From Protonemura montana (Eukaryota; Arthropoda; Insecta; Plecoptera; Nemouridae): a stretch of 64,000 bases of DNA. Positions within the stretch are counted from its first letter, which is position 1; every line of letters starts with the position of its first letter. A program made the position numbers and the translations under genes. Shown piece by piece: positions 49,401-61,955 of the stretch. Below the pieces are notes generated by a model that had not been told where the DNA came from, did not search any database, and saw only the letters and a list, made by a program, of their open reading frames with translations. Where the stretch lies: NCBI GenBank assembly GCA_947568835.1, contig OX387605.1:13148418-13212417 (forward strand), written 5' to 3'.

Positions 49401-52083
49401 GTAATATGCCTAAGCAATAGCCATGGATAATAACCTGCATGCCATTGTCTGCACTCACACGATCAACATTACGTACTTAATTGAAGACAGTAGCAGGTAC
49501 AGTTACGACGTACTACTTACGTTTACAGGATGCATTAAACATTTAAATCAGCGTGTAATGAAACATGGGACGAAAGTGAAAAGCGTGTTCCTTCATTTAA
49601 GAACAATTCGGTACCTCAAGGTCACCGTGGTCTTGAAACTTCACCGATATAAAATTATCTTGCAAAAATGCAATGTTGTGACGCGAAATTAAGTGTTAGC
49701 TAGCAAAGAGAACTTCCCCGATGGACCAAAAGAAATTGTCAGTACCAAGTTAGAACGTCTCTTTGTTGTTGTCATTGTTTTACAATCGTACATTTCTGCG
49801 ATGACCTCAGACGCCTACCGTCAACGCTGGGCAGGAGAAACTGAATCGCTATGAGGAACATATGTTGATGAGGTCTTGTGGATTTTCTTTGAACTCAAAT
49901 TCGCGTTTCTCCCCTAGAGCCCACTTCGATGTGAAGTGGAGCACCGCCTAGGAGTGGCGTGCGTGTCCCCTGGCGCCGTCGAGGTGCGCGTCACACTGGA
50001 CCGAGGAGGGTACGTGCCAGGGGAGACGATTGGCATCTCGGCTACAGTCGCCAACCGATCGAGGGTCACCATCAAGAGTACGCGAGCTGCCCTTACAGAG
50101 GTATGGTTGAGTGTTTCTGCTGTTGCGGGGACCTGCCTCCAAATTAACCTACATCATGATACCGATTACCGACTGAGGTACCAGTTTTTGCGCTTGGGAA
50201 CGTTTAGTTGTCAGCAACTTTTATTTTCTTTTACTATTTCAGCAATCCTAGAAACTTATTGCACCTCTGTAACCGGATTATTTGATCTGCGCATTGATTA
50301 ACAAATCCTGATATTGTGACGCAACACAAGGTTCGCGTCGTATTGCCTTTTCGTTTTGGATAATTTTAGGTAAAATGTGCAGCAGAGACACTCGTCATCA
50401 ACTAGCTTTAGGTAAGCGTTATTGAATTATGTGATGTCGTATTGATGACAAGCACATTCTTTGTCGAGCGTGCGCTGGCAATAACAGCCGAAATGATAGA
50501 CTCTAGATCTTAGACTTACTGACTAGTATAGGGCACGATGACTAGGAGGCAAGAGAGGCATTGGCCTAAAACGCACATGTCGGGCGTGGCTCTGACAGGT
50601 GTATATATGTCACTGGCGCCGTCATTTGGGAAGTGGATTTCGAGTTCGAGTGGCCTCTTCAACACGTGTGTCAAGCTAAGACCAAGCCGAGGGTCCTCTA
50701 GATATATGCTGGTCCGCCCAGGCAAACCCAGGCATTGACGTGTTCATTGAATAACTGCGTGCGCGCAGAGGTACGTGCCAACGCAAGCTTGTGTATAAAC
50801 TGTAAGGTCGAGAACTTTCTGTTGAAGTGGATGGAAGATGAACAATTGCGGACGAATTAAGCGTGTTATTGCCTTTGCGCATAGCGTGCGGGATCAGATG
50901 TCCATGTATGTAACGCAGGATTATTTGTTACGCAATACGTGCAATTGGGTTTAAATAAGCAGTGCCTATACGATCTCTACGTGACGGGTACCTTTTTCAT
51001 AGCCAAGCGAGATAGAGCTACACGACCCTAGAACTGCGAGTACCACCCACAACCGTCACAATATCATGTCAAAGACTCGAAGCCTATTGTCACTCCTAAA
51101 ATTTCTTCAAGATAAGCAGGCTAGTGCAACAACTAACAATCTAATCATTCTTAACAATATCACAATTCTTTCATGCTCAATCGTAAATAACTAGATTTCT
51201 TCGGTTAAAGCTTTGAGATCCATATCCATAGGCCCGACTTACTTCTTTTCTCCCGAATAAGAAATTTTACTTGTCTACATGAGCCACCTTGATGTTGCAG
51301 ACTATTCAGTACGTAGCCAGAGGACGAGTGGTCCAGACTGAGACTCGGGAGCTCGGAGCGCTGACTCGGGGACGCGTCAAACCAGGAGAGACAGACACTT
51401 GGGACCGAGAACAGCTTTACGTGCCCCCTCTGCCGCCTACCAACCTGCGTGGCTGTCACCTAGTGCGCGTATCCTACGATGTCTTCGTGAGTACATTACT
51501 ATTTCTTTATCTTTTCTCAGAGACATTTTTTCATTTAAGCTCTTGCCAATTAAGAAACCATGAGCCTGGGTTCTTCGCTTGCTGATGGTTTCTCTGCTCA
51601 GGTGGTATGTTTCAAAGTTCGTCACACGCGGCGCACGCGATTTTATTATGAAGAAATTTCCTTCAAATCAATTGGTTTCAAGGATGCGACGCGTATAGTT
51701 TTCGGGGAAATTAAATGTGAGATTAACTCGACCATTACGCCTTGCATTATCTGTGCTCATTAGCTACAACTGATTAGTGATTAGCGCTGCGAACTGTGAC
51801 AATTGTTTTATTTTCTGCTCACCGGACACAACAATTGAAAACAAGTTTCCCGTGACACTGCTATCATTCTGAGTCTGAAACACCGTCCCGGTCAATGTTT
51901 CAGTTCGTGCTGCAACCGAAGGGACTTGAGAAGCGCGTCAAACTCCAATTGCCCATCGTGTTGGCGACTTACCCGCTGCGCGCCGAGGAGGGTAATCCCG
52001 CTGGGGGTAAGGCGGGGACACATTACCCGAGCACACTGCCCATCTTCCGCGCCTGGCTGGACGAGAAACCTGTCGAGCAGTAG
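46475..52083 (+). CDS. Alpha-arrestin (arrestin domain-containing protein)
   Basis: Alpha-arrestins are cytosolic adaptors that link membrane cargo to ubiquitination and endocytic sorting. Exons 46475-46601, 47841-47957, 48596-48813, 49918-50100, 51301-51486 and 51904-52083 give 336 codons plus stop, all in phase. The N-domain starts typically (FDNTNLLYFPGQFLSGRVLV). The arrestin core motif is clear in exon 3 (PGIHSFPFKLGLPLGLPSTF, then GKHGWVQYFCKAALREP). The C-domain has YVPGETIGISATVANRS and ends LPIVLATYPL...FRAWLDEKPVEQ. No PPxY motif for NEDD4-type ligases is present; the nearest is PPLP. Length is at the short end for ARRDC proteins. Which ARRDC paralogue it matches was not settled. 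Confidence 0.9.
48171..48188. repeat. Poly(G) tract
   Basis: 18 consecutive G in an arrestin intron. Confidence 0.8.
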
Positions 52084-52794
52084 CCTCGCGCAGCTCCGTG
52101 CACAGCCAGAGGTCCAGCGCCAAATTGATTGCGCCAAACTAACTACGATGTCTCGGCATGAAGCCGATAGCGTGTAGAACTTCGACCATTGCTCAGCCGG
52201 TGTAAGGGACAGCGACAAGCTTGCTGTTAAGTGTTCCTGCTCGGCTTAAGAGTGTCTGAAGTTGTAGAAAGTAACCTACTCATCAGTGTCGGGCTGTCTC
52301 CAAAAGGCTTCGGCAGCGACCAGTGATTGTATCGCCGCATCATTGGATGCACATGTCGCAGTTGATGTTCAACAAAAGGAAAAAAATGTTACCCGGTGAC
52401 CGTGTGAGCTTTTCAACGAAGTTATCTGATTCTATACAAGAGACTGATGGAAAGCATGAGCAACACGTTGCTCGAATCGCCACCGACAGCGATTGTATTT
52501 TGGCTTGCGGATTTCGATGTTATGTAAGAAAGAGGTTTGAGGTCTTACTGGTGCTCTCGCCACCATAGCCTGCCCAATTTTGTATAACGCTTGGGCTTGC
52601 GTCGAGGGCGACACGGCGCTTTAGGGACATTCTTGCCAAAGGTCCTTGCTAGGTCCTGGACCTTCGGGAAGTGCGTCCAAGTGGTGCTATTTTAACTGGT
52701 CTCATGGGCGGGAATCACCGTGGAGTTAGCTCGTAACTCACGCTAGTTCCTCCCAATGTATTTGCCAGTCTCTGTGCATACAATTATTTTAAGA

Positions 52795-52800
52795 AATAAA
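52795..52800 (+). terminator. Poly(A) signal of arrestin gene
   Basis: AATAAA about 710 nt past the arrestin stop codon. From here to 53408 nothing coding was recognised. Confidence 0.5.
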
Positions 52801-53408
52801 CGAACGTCGCTAATTATACATTATGGTATCGTTATATTCCCATCTATTCTGGGTGCTGAATGAGAACCATTCACTGCTCATTGGGGTGAAGGCAGGAATT
52901 CCCACTAGTCTCATGAACCAGGGTGTTAGCGTGCTCATTGCACCCGAAATAAACCATTCCTAAATCCTAGCTCTGACAGCGAACGTAATTCCATGCAACG
53001 TGCAAGACTCTCGTGGTAATGAGAACAGGTTCGTAGGGCACCGAGGTCTTTGAACTCAAAGAATTTGGAAGTAATCCCAGAAACTCTCCTCCCAAATTTT
53101 GCGCTCTGGAGTTTATTAAAACGTCTTCAAAGATATCTTCAAGTCATTTCGAAACAATGACAAAAACAAGACAATGCCACTGAAAAATGACGTCAATTTT
53201 TCATGTAACATCGTTCCACTTTAAAAATCTTAAACATCAACACTGAATTTGCTCCCTGGGCCATGCGAGATGTGGCAAAATTCTGGCCACTTATGCACCA
53301 GTCGTCCTTGAATGGACCGGTCCTCGACATCTACGGCCGGCGACCCCGTGTGTCCGCGCGTAAGCTGCTGCGTTGGCCGCGTCCGTTGCCCGACAGTTTC
53401 ACGGCACT

Positions 53409-55199
53409 ATGAAGCAGGAGAAGTCGCGCGTGCCAGCGCTCCTGGCAGCGCTGCTCAGCTTCACGGCAATGATGTTAGGATTGCGCTGCTGGACGTTGTC
53501 CAACGAAAACGCAGAGCTGGAGACGCAGACCAGTGCCATTGCAGAGGCGCTGCAACTCAGGTGAGCGCCGCCAGCGCCCGTGTTTATATACTGCGAAGGG
53601 ACGTCGTATGGTGTTTGTTTTGAAGATCCACTTTCTCCAACAGAGAAATGATGCTGATATCGGTGACTTAGCACCTTCACCTCTGCGTCCCCCTTTAGTC
53701 ATTGCTAATTTCCATGATTCTTTGATCTAACTTTGATTGTTTTCAAATTCTTGATCTAAAATGTTGCACCACCAGAAAGTACAAACCCTCTTTAGATCTA
53801 TCACCATGTAAAATTAAATTCTCAGTGATTCAAGGCAGTTTCTTCATTTTTGTATTGACCGTAAGGACCCCAATAAATTAATCTCGTCTAACACTCGCTT
53901 AGCCTCTTACCAAAATGTCATCTTAGAAACTCAGGGCGCAATAAAGTGCACAGTTCGTACAAATGGTGCTAGTAAAAAGTGCCAGTAAATTGTGACAGTT
54001 TCTTCTCAATGATTGGCTAATATTTCCCATTTGTGTGTCCAGCGTGGCTGCTCAAGACATCTGCGCGCAAGCCACAGCCGATGCGCGGCGGAGTGAAAAG
54101 AATTTGCTGGGCGAGCTAGCGAAAATGCGCATCCAGTGGGAGAAGCTCCGCGGGCAGGTTTCCCAAAACCAGCCGCGTCTAGAGCAAGGAGAGCTATGTG
54201 CGGCCGCAAGGAATGAGTGCAGAGAACAACTGGCAAGTAGCTATCTCGTGTAGCCCTGCATCTAGATTGGATTTCATCATTTCGCATCGCTCAATTGAAC
54301 TTATAAATCGTGTTAAAGTCTGACTTGGTTCGCGTGTAGCTTTCAGCTCGCCAGAGCGACGAGGCCAAGGATGATGTCATAAAGAAGCTGCGCACGGAAG
54401 CGCAGCGACTGCGCAGTGAGTCTCTCGGTTTGGTCGCGTGCAAGGCGCAACTGGTGAGTTTTTTCACATTTTTTTGTAAGGGTTGCAATTGGTATCTTCC
54501 CAGAACTCTCACATTGCTCAATTATTCACACTTATTATTCTCTATCATAATTAAGAGGACGATTGTGTAACGGAGTTATAAATTCTTCTGTCAGAATCCA
54601 TATCTTGTAATGAACCATACAATGTATTGCATTCTTCAGCCTCAAATGTTACACAATCGCCTTCTTGGCCCACTTTGTCTGCGTTACATGGTCTCTGGAC
54701 ACCGAGGTTTTGGACTGAAGTCCTACGTCTCAGAGAACGCTGGGGAACGGTGTTTTAAACCGATTTGTTGGGTTGGTTGCAGGAGCAGACGCAGGCGCTG
54801 GCACGGTTGAAGTTGTCCCAGGTCCAATTGCAGAACGAATACAGCGAAGAAAGCGAGGCAATTCATCTAGACGCTGAGCATAGGGGCGCAGTTGGCAAGC
54901 GAAAGAGCTCTCGACGGAAGAAGAAGCGGCCCCAGGCGACGGACGAGGAATCCGTCGAGGAAGTAAAAAAGGTGGATGACGAGATGCCGACCGAGATGCT
55001 CGGTGATGCTGAGGACGCAGAAGCTAGGGAGGATATTGTGGTTGAAGAGCCTGTCGAGAGAGCAGCCCCTCGCCGGGTCAAGTCGACTACGACGACAACG
55101 GAGATGCCTCTAGCAGCAGATGAAGTACAGGAGGAAGTGGTGTCCAAGTCCACGACTGTTGGCGTTGGCATGAGACCAAAGGTTCGGATGGTTGTGTAG
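53409..55199 (+). CDS. GOLM1/CASC4-like Golgi type II protein, paralogue 1
   Basis: Exons 53409-53560, 54043-54232, 54340-54453 and 54783-55199 give 290 codons plus stop. A short basic cytosolic start (MKQEKSR) precedes one signal-anchor helix (VPALLAALLSFTAMMLGLRC). A coiled-coil-rich luminal part with regularly placed cysteines (DIC, ELC, NEC, VAC) follows, and then a Lys/Arg block (RKSSRRKKKRP) and an acidic Glu-rich tail. This layout matches GOLM1 (GP73) and CASC4/GOLM2, cis-Golgi glycoproteins of poorly known role. Sequence identity is low, so the call rests mainly on architecture. The intron after exon 2 appears to use a GC donor (CTG|GCAAGT with TAG|CTTTCA). A GT alternative (GCAA|GTAGCT with TTTCAG|CTCGCC) is also in phase but fits the neighbouring paralogue less well. 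A tandem paralogue follows 0.56 kb downstream. Confidence 0.65.
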
Positions 55200-55239
55200 G
55201 ACGGAGTCGGGATATCTTCATATTTGTGGTGTTGAATTC

Positions 55240-55245
55240 AATAAA
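55240..55245 (+). terminator. Poly(A) signal of GOLM-like paralogue 1
   Basis: AATAAA about 41 nt after the stop codon. Confidence 0.75.
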
Positions 55246-55756
55246 TCTTATTTTCCTGTTGGCGAAATTTAAACAAAGAAAATATATTTGTTTTGTGTTT
55301 GGATGCATCTTCCTTTTCTCTATACAGAATCTATACAGAATGACAAAATCGTGGGAATGACAATTTGCCCACAGAGATGGTTTCTCCATTTTGGTCTTAG
55401 GCTGCAGTATTGTCCACTCTTTTCCTGTTAGCTCCGACAGCAAAAAAAAAAAAAAAAAACCTCATTTGCACTTTCACATAGCGATGAAGAAATTTCATTG
55501 CAAGTAGCTGCATCAGCCACCAAAACGCGATTACAGTCTAAGTTGTTAATGGAATGCAGAAATTCGTATGCAGCGCGTGAGGCCTGGATTGGCCAGCTAT
55601 CTCCCCCAATTGCAGCGCTATTCCAAGTCACGTGACGTTAAAAATGGGATGACATCTTGGTGTCAAAATTATCTGACAGAACACGACGGGAGGACAACAC
55701 GACGTTGTGAACGAAGGGTGGACCGCGTCGACTGACGACGGCGACAGTGCGACAGG

Positions 55757-57632
55757 ATGGGATTGGAGACAATGCGTGGCGGAGGACGCTGCCCACCTTT
55801 CCTAGTAGCCGGTCTCGTGCTCGTCTCACTGGTGATCGCATTCAATTGGTGGTCGGTGGGCGTGCAGAATGAAGAGCTGCTGAGACAACTGGACCAGCTA
55901 GGAGAGCAGCTAAAAATCTGGTGAGTTGATGCTCTCTTTCTAGTCGTTTTAATTACTGTTGATTGATGTGGATGAACCTCTGGCCACGTCTTCGACTGCC
56001 ACGGCTGTGCCTTCTGCTTCCATTAGTAACGTTGAATTGACTTTACAGAAAGTATGCTTAAAACTGATTGCCACTAAAAGAATCTCATGTTATGTATGAC
56101 TTTAAGAAAAATGATTAGTCATTTAGTGTTGATATTGATCCAATTGTTCTCCAGATGTCAAGAATCGCTAATCTTAATTTCATAAATAACTGCAGTATCT
56201 CCAAGTTGACAGTGTGCAAGAAATGCGATTTTTGTAAATCCATCATATGCCGTTGCTTGGTTATTAGCACGAAAGTAAAAAAAGCCATGTTTTCAGCTCT
56301 GAGGAGCAGGAGACTTGTCTCCATCAGCGGCAGTCTGCTGAGGGCCGAGTTAAGGGGCTTGATGCTGAAGTTGCTGCTCTTCGCGTGCGAGATGAGCAGG
56401 CTCGTGCTGATGCTGACCTTGCACAGGTACAGCTGACGGACCTTCGTGCGCAACTAGCCGCGCAAGGCAAGGCGCAGGCGCGGGAAACGCAAGCTGCTTC
56501 ATTGTGCGTCAGTGAGTTGGTAAGTGACTAGAGATATAGCCATAATTTAAATTATTTTCCTAGTGTCTGTTATTGTGTGGATGATTCAAACATAATCTCA
56601 GCCCATTGAGATATGCTCAATAAATCTCGCTACCAGCGAGATTGTACCTAAGTCTTGTACCTAAGTCATCACTAAAAACTGCTAAGAAATAAGGTATATT
56701 GTAATGTATTAGGTAACAAATACTTCTAGTGTTAAGTCTGGCAACCTCGTTTTGTGAGTGGTCCTCACTCACTCCAAAATATGCTTCTTTCATCGAACTC
56801 AAATTCTCCTCTTGCTACCAACTAAGCAACCTGTTTCTGAAATTTAATCTGACCATTTCCTGTTCTGGTTTCCAGGAATCTCTAAAGAAGCTGGATGCAG
56901 GTAAAGATGCGAGCATTTCTGCACTTCGACTGGAGGCAGAGCGATTGCGCACACAGCATGACGAAGATAAGCGGGCGGCCGCCAAAATGGCGGATCAATT
57001 GCATGATGCAGAGCAGGCACGTGGGATAATGAAGATCCCAACGCCCAAGGAGACAGTGGTGGGAGGAGCGGGAGAAGTCTCCAATCACGAGCAGGCCAGA
57101 GACGCGGATAAAGCAGAACTTGAGGAAAACAATGCAGGGGAACGTGGTGATGGTCAGTAGTTAAACCAAGCGTTGATGTAAAATAATTTGTGTCCCCAAA
57201 GTTAGGATTTTTTTTAAATTTTCAAAGTAAACTCAGAAACAATCTGGCCCTTAACTATCACTTGCTGATTTGCTGAAATAAAAGTAAGCTCAGTGACAGG
57301 AATCACAACCTCTGAGAATTTCTCTCTCAACCCAAATCACTAACCTTTGCTTGCTACAGTTTAACAACGGGCTGATCGATATCTCTGGTGATGGCGTTAC
57401 ATGTTTTAAACTGATTGAATCCACCTCGTACTTTGTTATGATTTATTATTAATTTAAGGAGTGAAGATTTCACCAGTTAAACCACAGCAATACCTAAATT
57501 TAAAGAAAGAAAGCTCTGGCTGTGTGCTGACGATATTTATTTGCAGAGGTTCCCGTCGAGGAGGCACCAATTCCTGAAGAGCGAATGGAAGAGAACAAGA
57601 ACGGAATCGACGATTTAGCTAACCGAGTCTAG
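55757..57632 (+). CDS. GOLM1/CASC4-like Golgi type II protein, paralogue 2
   Basis: Exons 55757-55920, 56297-56519, 56876-57152 and 57547-57632 give 249 codons plus stop. The start MGLETMRGGGRCPPFLVAGL, followed by VLVSLVIAFNWWSVG, resembles the GOLM1 opening (basic/Pro start, then a helix ending FNYW). A luminal coiled coil rich in Ala/Glu/Gln follows (EGRVKGLDAEVAALRVRDEQ), and then a short acidic tail. The CVSEL|ESLKKLDAGKD exon edge has the same phase and spacing as in paralogue 1. The donor of exon 3 (GATG|GTCAGT) is weak; reading through it would add only Gly-Gln and stop at 57160. Type II membrane location in the Golgi is inferred from the family. Confidence 0.7.
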
Positions 57633-57843
57633 CGACAAGTCGTTAATCGTGATTAAGCCTCCTCTGTGGTTTGTTCTGGGTCGGTCTTGCCAGTTGTGTA
57701 AATGCCAATCACGCGCAGTGAATAACATGCCAGCTCTTCCATATTATATGTGAACAATGATTCTAGAGTCACTTACCAAGATAAAACTCAGGATCTTGCT
57801 CCTTGGAGTGATCTCTCAAGTTGGCGGGTGTGTAAAAATATCG

Positions 57844-57849
57844 AATAAA
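57844..57849 (+). terminator. Poly(A) signal of GOLM-like paralogue 2
   Basis: AATAAA about 210 nt after the stop. The following stretch to 58820 is the 3' flank shared with the convergent ARV1 gene; nothing coding was seen in it. Confidence 0.6.
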
Positions 57850-58820
57850 TTGTCGCACGTAATCTCTGGCGTGGCCCAATTGAAACCCAATGTTAACCAT
57901 AAGAAGGGATAAGTTATTGTGTGACAACTTTTTCCACAATTTTTACACAATCGCTTGACTGGAGGCATTTAACTTAAATTTATGTTAATTTTCTCTTAGG
58001 GTACCACTTAGTTCAAGCAGTAAGATCATCAGGTGTGGTAGCTGTGGATCAGGGTTTGAATCATTGAGTGGATGGATCATTTGTTTATGAATGTAAATTA
58101 GGTGGAACTTGCATCAAACCCTGGGCAGTTAAAAACTTGTACAACTGGCTATCAGTGATCTTCGTTACATAACGTGTCCGTCGACTCTGTGCAATTAGTC
58201 AATCAGAAAGACAGTTGGTTGACTAGATCTCTGCAGGCCTGAATTAGGGCGTACAGAGCTGAGCATCATTTTCTATTTCGTAATTCTTAATGAAGCTGTT
58301 TGGCCAATATCATCAGAGGACACTATTCCTTTTGGTGATTGTTGATCAACATTTTGTATTGTACAAATACATTTAGGAACACCAAGGTACGGGCATTTAG
58401 GGCAATCTCAATAAATCTCACACTTTTACTTCACTTGTGATTTCTTCTAGATTTATTTCCACAACACTTACTTGATTCCAAAACCGATTTGAATCCTTTT
58501 TTCATGAGTACAATCACTCACAGACACTGTAATGTGCACTGTTTTGTGCAATAATCCATTTATCATTATGGCATACTTTTCTGACAAAAATTACTTTTAC
58601 CTTATTACTATTAGTTATTAGTCCAAATAAGAGGAGTCTTTCTGAAGCTCAATTTAAATAAAAGCAATAAAGAAAATGAAGAACTGAGGATTTTAAGCAA
58701 ATTTTTATATCCTTGGTTAATGTCCTTAACCCAACCCAGTTACCTGGCGATCCAGTTGGCCACAACTATCACTTCGGCTAAAGTGCGGCTTGCAGAATTC
58801 AGCGACTAGCGCACAAAAGA

Positions 58821-60191
58821 TCAACCGAAGGCGGCATTTCGTACAAGCAGTCTTGTGGCTGTCTTTGCCCCGACTGCCATTGCCACTGCCCCCACCGTCT
58901 CCCAGTGCGTAGCCTGCGTCACAACTGGAAAAGGTACATGTTGCAAGCTTTATATGATTTCTATTGCAAAAAATATTTTCATTGGATCCAGATATTCAAA
59001 TTACCAACTTGAATTTTTTCACCTTAATTTATCTACTAAGGAACAGTTTGAAAACGCATAGCACTCTTGGAGGTTACTGGTCAGAGTTAACTATTTTATA
59101 AATTTTCCATGAGTAGTAATAATACAAAAATATTTTTCACAATTATACCTGTTCATGGTATGGCTGGTTTGTTCACCTTGATATTGCAACAAATCAAAAC
59201 TTTCATACTAAGAAGATCCTCAAGAATGATATAAAAAAACATCCAGCATCCCGCTAGAGATTTAAGCTAGGTCTCTGGTAACTGTCCTATGACCTGGACC
59301 ATCAGTATTGGTTCTCACCACGATATGCCTGTGCCAGTGCTAAGGCTGCACAGGCGTCGACAAAGAGATGATGGGTTGGTGGCAGTGCCCACACTAGGGC
59401 AGGTAACAATAGCAGCCGCCCTGACCCTGCCAGCGCCAATGCACGACCAAGTGAAGCCCAGCGCCACGCTGTAGGCCGCGGCAGAAACTGCCAGTGCACC
59501 ATAGTCAGAAAAAACATTATGCTGGCCAGTGCAGCTGACCCTGAAATTGAACGTTGCATGATAATTATATTTGATCTTGATGCTCGATATAATAATCGAT
59601 TATCACTGTACTCCCGAGAGATTATTAATAGTAGGAACTCACCAAGAAACTCCTGGCAGCAGACAGAGTAAAACCCATACTCCGGTGGTAGGGTATCACC
59701 AGGTTGAGAGAGGGAGCTCCACTCACAGCAAGCCTCTGTGAGTAGCACAACCACTGAGAGCTTCCAGTGACCCTGATTGATTAAGCAGTAGAATTGTGAC
59801 ATCTGTATTTGACCAAATTGTCTTAACAAAATATTAAATATAGTTTTTACCTCAAATGGTGTGTTGAAAAGGACGTGACGGTATGCCTCTTTTCTTAGTA
59901 GCACCAAATCAATCATAACAATCACGGGGTCAAACTCTATGTACTTGTCCGCTACTTCCTGGCAGAACTCCTAAAAATATTTATTGTCATTGAATCATCA
60001 TCAAGTTTACAAAGCGGTACAGAAATTTGTTTTGACAAGAACATTATTCAGATTAAGTAGCATTGAGGACAGAAAGAGGTTAGCTTGGATAAACTTACAC
60101 ATTGCGTCAACTTCAAAACAGTTGGGCTGTATTTCTTGTATAATTCGAACACATCTTCTCCACAATTAACACATTTATACTTGGACCCCAT
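58821..60191 (-). CDS. ARV1: ARV1, ER sterol/lipid homeostasis protein
   Basis: Exons 60191-60099, 59970-59851, 59772-59643, 59540-59319 and 58924-58821 give 222 codons plus stop, every junction in phase. The N-terminus has the ARV1 homology domain with its zinc-ribbon-like cysteines: CVNCGEDVFELYKKYSPTVL, then KLTQC and EFCQEVADKYIEFDPVIVMI. Several hydrophobic segments follow (IDLVLL, KLSVVVLL, ASIMFFLTMV, RLLLLPALVWALP). ARV1 is an endoplasmic reticulum multi-span protein needed for sterol distribution and GPI-anchor assembly in yeast and animals. Length fits insect and vertebrate ARV1. It starts head to head with an NDUFV3-like gene. Confidence 0.9.
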
Positions 60192-60321
60192 GTCCAATCT
60201 TATTTAATATTTTTCTTCGACTTAGTAAAAATTCGTAACTCGGCGCGTCAAGAACCATCGTGGATTCGCCATCGATCAGTGCTCTGGATCAGTGCTACCA
60301 ATCACACAACAGCTGATTAAA
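60192..60321. promoter_or_regulatory. Bidirectional promoter ARV1 / NDUFV3-like 1
   Basis: Only 130 bp separate two divergent start codons, so both promoters and 5' UTRs must lie here. Visible elements are a repeated GATCAGTGCT, an ATCGAT core, a CCAAT on the plus strand (TACCAATCACA) and CAGCTG. No TATA box is clear. Confidence 0.7.
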
Positions 60322-60825
60322 ATGTCGGTTACATTGAGAATTGCTATCAGGAGTCGTTGTGTATGGGTTAGTTCTGCCATTAATAATTCAGATTCAGGTT
60401 AATAGCACAATTTTCTGTCATACATTTTTTAAACCGACCTTGCCATTACAAATTGCAGGTACTCCCCTCTCGATGTGTCGGCAGCAAGGCAGCCGCTAAA
60501 CCTTCTGCCTCTTCGGGCCAAGTGAAGGATGTCCCCGGACTTAGCTCGGCTGTTGTCGCTACACCAACTGGATGTAAGTAAAACCAGCCCCCCGAAGGAG
60601 CAGGAAGATATTCCCATTATAACCAAAAGTTTGCATGAAGAAAGTATGAGCCCTTCTCACTGCTTATTGTTTTTAGCGGTTGGCCCTGGTGCCTCCAAAA
60701 GTGGCGAATACAAGAATCCAGAATACTTCAGTTACAACCGCATGTCTTACCATGAGGCTGAGATTGAGATGAAGTCGTATCGTAACCAACAACCATCTGC
60801 AAAGATACCATTGGTACCCAGCTAG
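60322..60825 (+). CDS. NDUFV3: NDUFV3-like complex I subunit, paralogue 1
   Basis: Exons 60322-60360, 60459-60573 and 60677-60825 give 100 codons plus stop. The start MSVTLRIAIRSRC is Arg-rich and uncharged-hydrophobic, as in a mitochondrial targeting peptide. The C-terminal block (GPGASKSGEYKNPEYFSYNR, then MSYHEAEIEM) is the conserved core of the 9-10 kDa flavoprotein-3 subunit of mitochondrial complex I, which sits on the NADH-oxidising arm. Length fits the short, ubiquitous form. The donor after exon 1 (TGT|GTATGG) is weak but in phase. A second copy lies 1.1 kb downstream. Confidence 0.85.
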
Positions 60826-60831
60826 ATATTG

Positions 60832-60837
60832 AATAAA
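60832..60837 (+). terminator. Poly(A) signal of NDUFV3-like 1
   Basis: AATAAA 7 nt after the stop codon, implying a very short 3' UTR. The following 1.1 kb to the next gene is AT-rich with no exon recognised. Confidence 0.6.
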
Positions 60838-61955
60838 GTTGTAGTTGTACAGAGATTGACATTTGTGTTGTATATTAAAATGTGTTGATAATTTCATCTT
60901 CAAATATTACTTTTCATTCCAATTTTAAACCCACCTTCCTAAAAAATGTTAAGAAATGTTTAAGCAGAGTTTAAGGTAGATAGCTAGATACAAAGCTAGA
61001 TAATAGGTGTGGGTAGGAATCGTTAGTACCTACTACCATAGAATAATGATTAACCTTTATCATCATTGTATGGTTGTTCTTTTTTGTAGTTACCACACAC
61101 TTCCAGAACAATATGTTTTTTTTCTTCAATTCAACATCATTTGATTGACTATCATACCAACTGGTGAGGGGAGTTCTTTGGGGGAGTTTTAACATTTTGT
61201 TTAAATTTCATGACATTGGATTGTGTAGTATGTTCTCACTGTCCCTTCACATGTTATGAGCATTGATATCTTATGGAAACCCATCATTTACTTTTTGTCG
61301 GCTAATGGTTGCTTTATATTATTATTGTATTATTTATCATATTATTTTCTTATGCTTTGAGGCAGTCGGTTTATTGAAATACTTTAGCTACATCGGATTA
61401 GCAACATTCATAGACCAATGCCACAAACAGAATCAGGGAAATTATTATGATAACAAAGTCAAAATTATTTACGTTAATTCAAAACTTAACATTGAGGAGC
61501 TGCAAAATAAAATACGAATGACTACAATTATTTTTGAAAACCCAGAAGTTTGCATCTATCCTCATATTTTGTTGATAAAAAGGTGACTGTAAAAGGTGAC
61601 TGTTAAGAAAAGCTTAGTTGAAAATTGAAAGGTGGCTACTCACTGTGCTTGTACATACCCAAGACTACACCACTCTTAGTTACTCCACATTCCAATCTTG
61701 ATTTTTCAGAATATAACTGCGCCAACAATATACTTGCAGAAAATTGGGAGCATTGAATCTGTCAAATTTTATAAGTACTTTCTTTGTTCTGTTGCATAGT
61801 AACAAATTTGAATTCTTTCACAGTGTACTTAGGACAGCCAAACTTGATTTTGATTCTGGTATATACTTGTGATTAAATTACAGGAATTCTGTGTACCGCC
61901 ATAGGTCACTACTAAACCCACATCAAAAGTTAACGTTGCTCATTAGAGAATCAAA

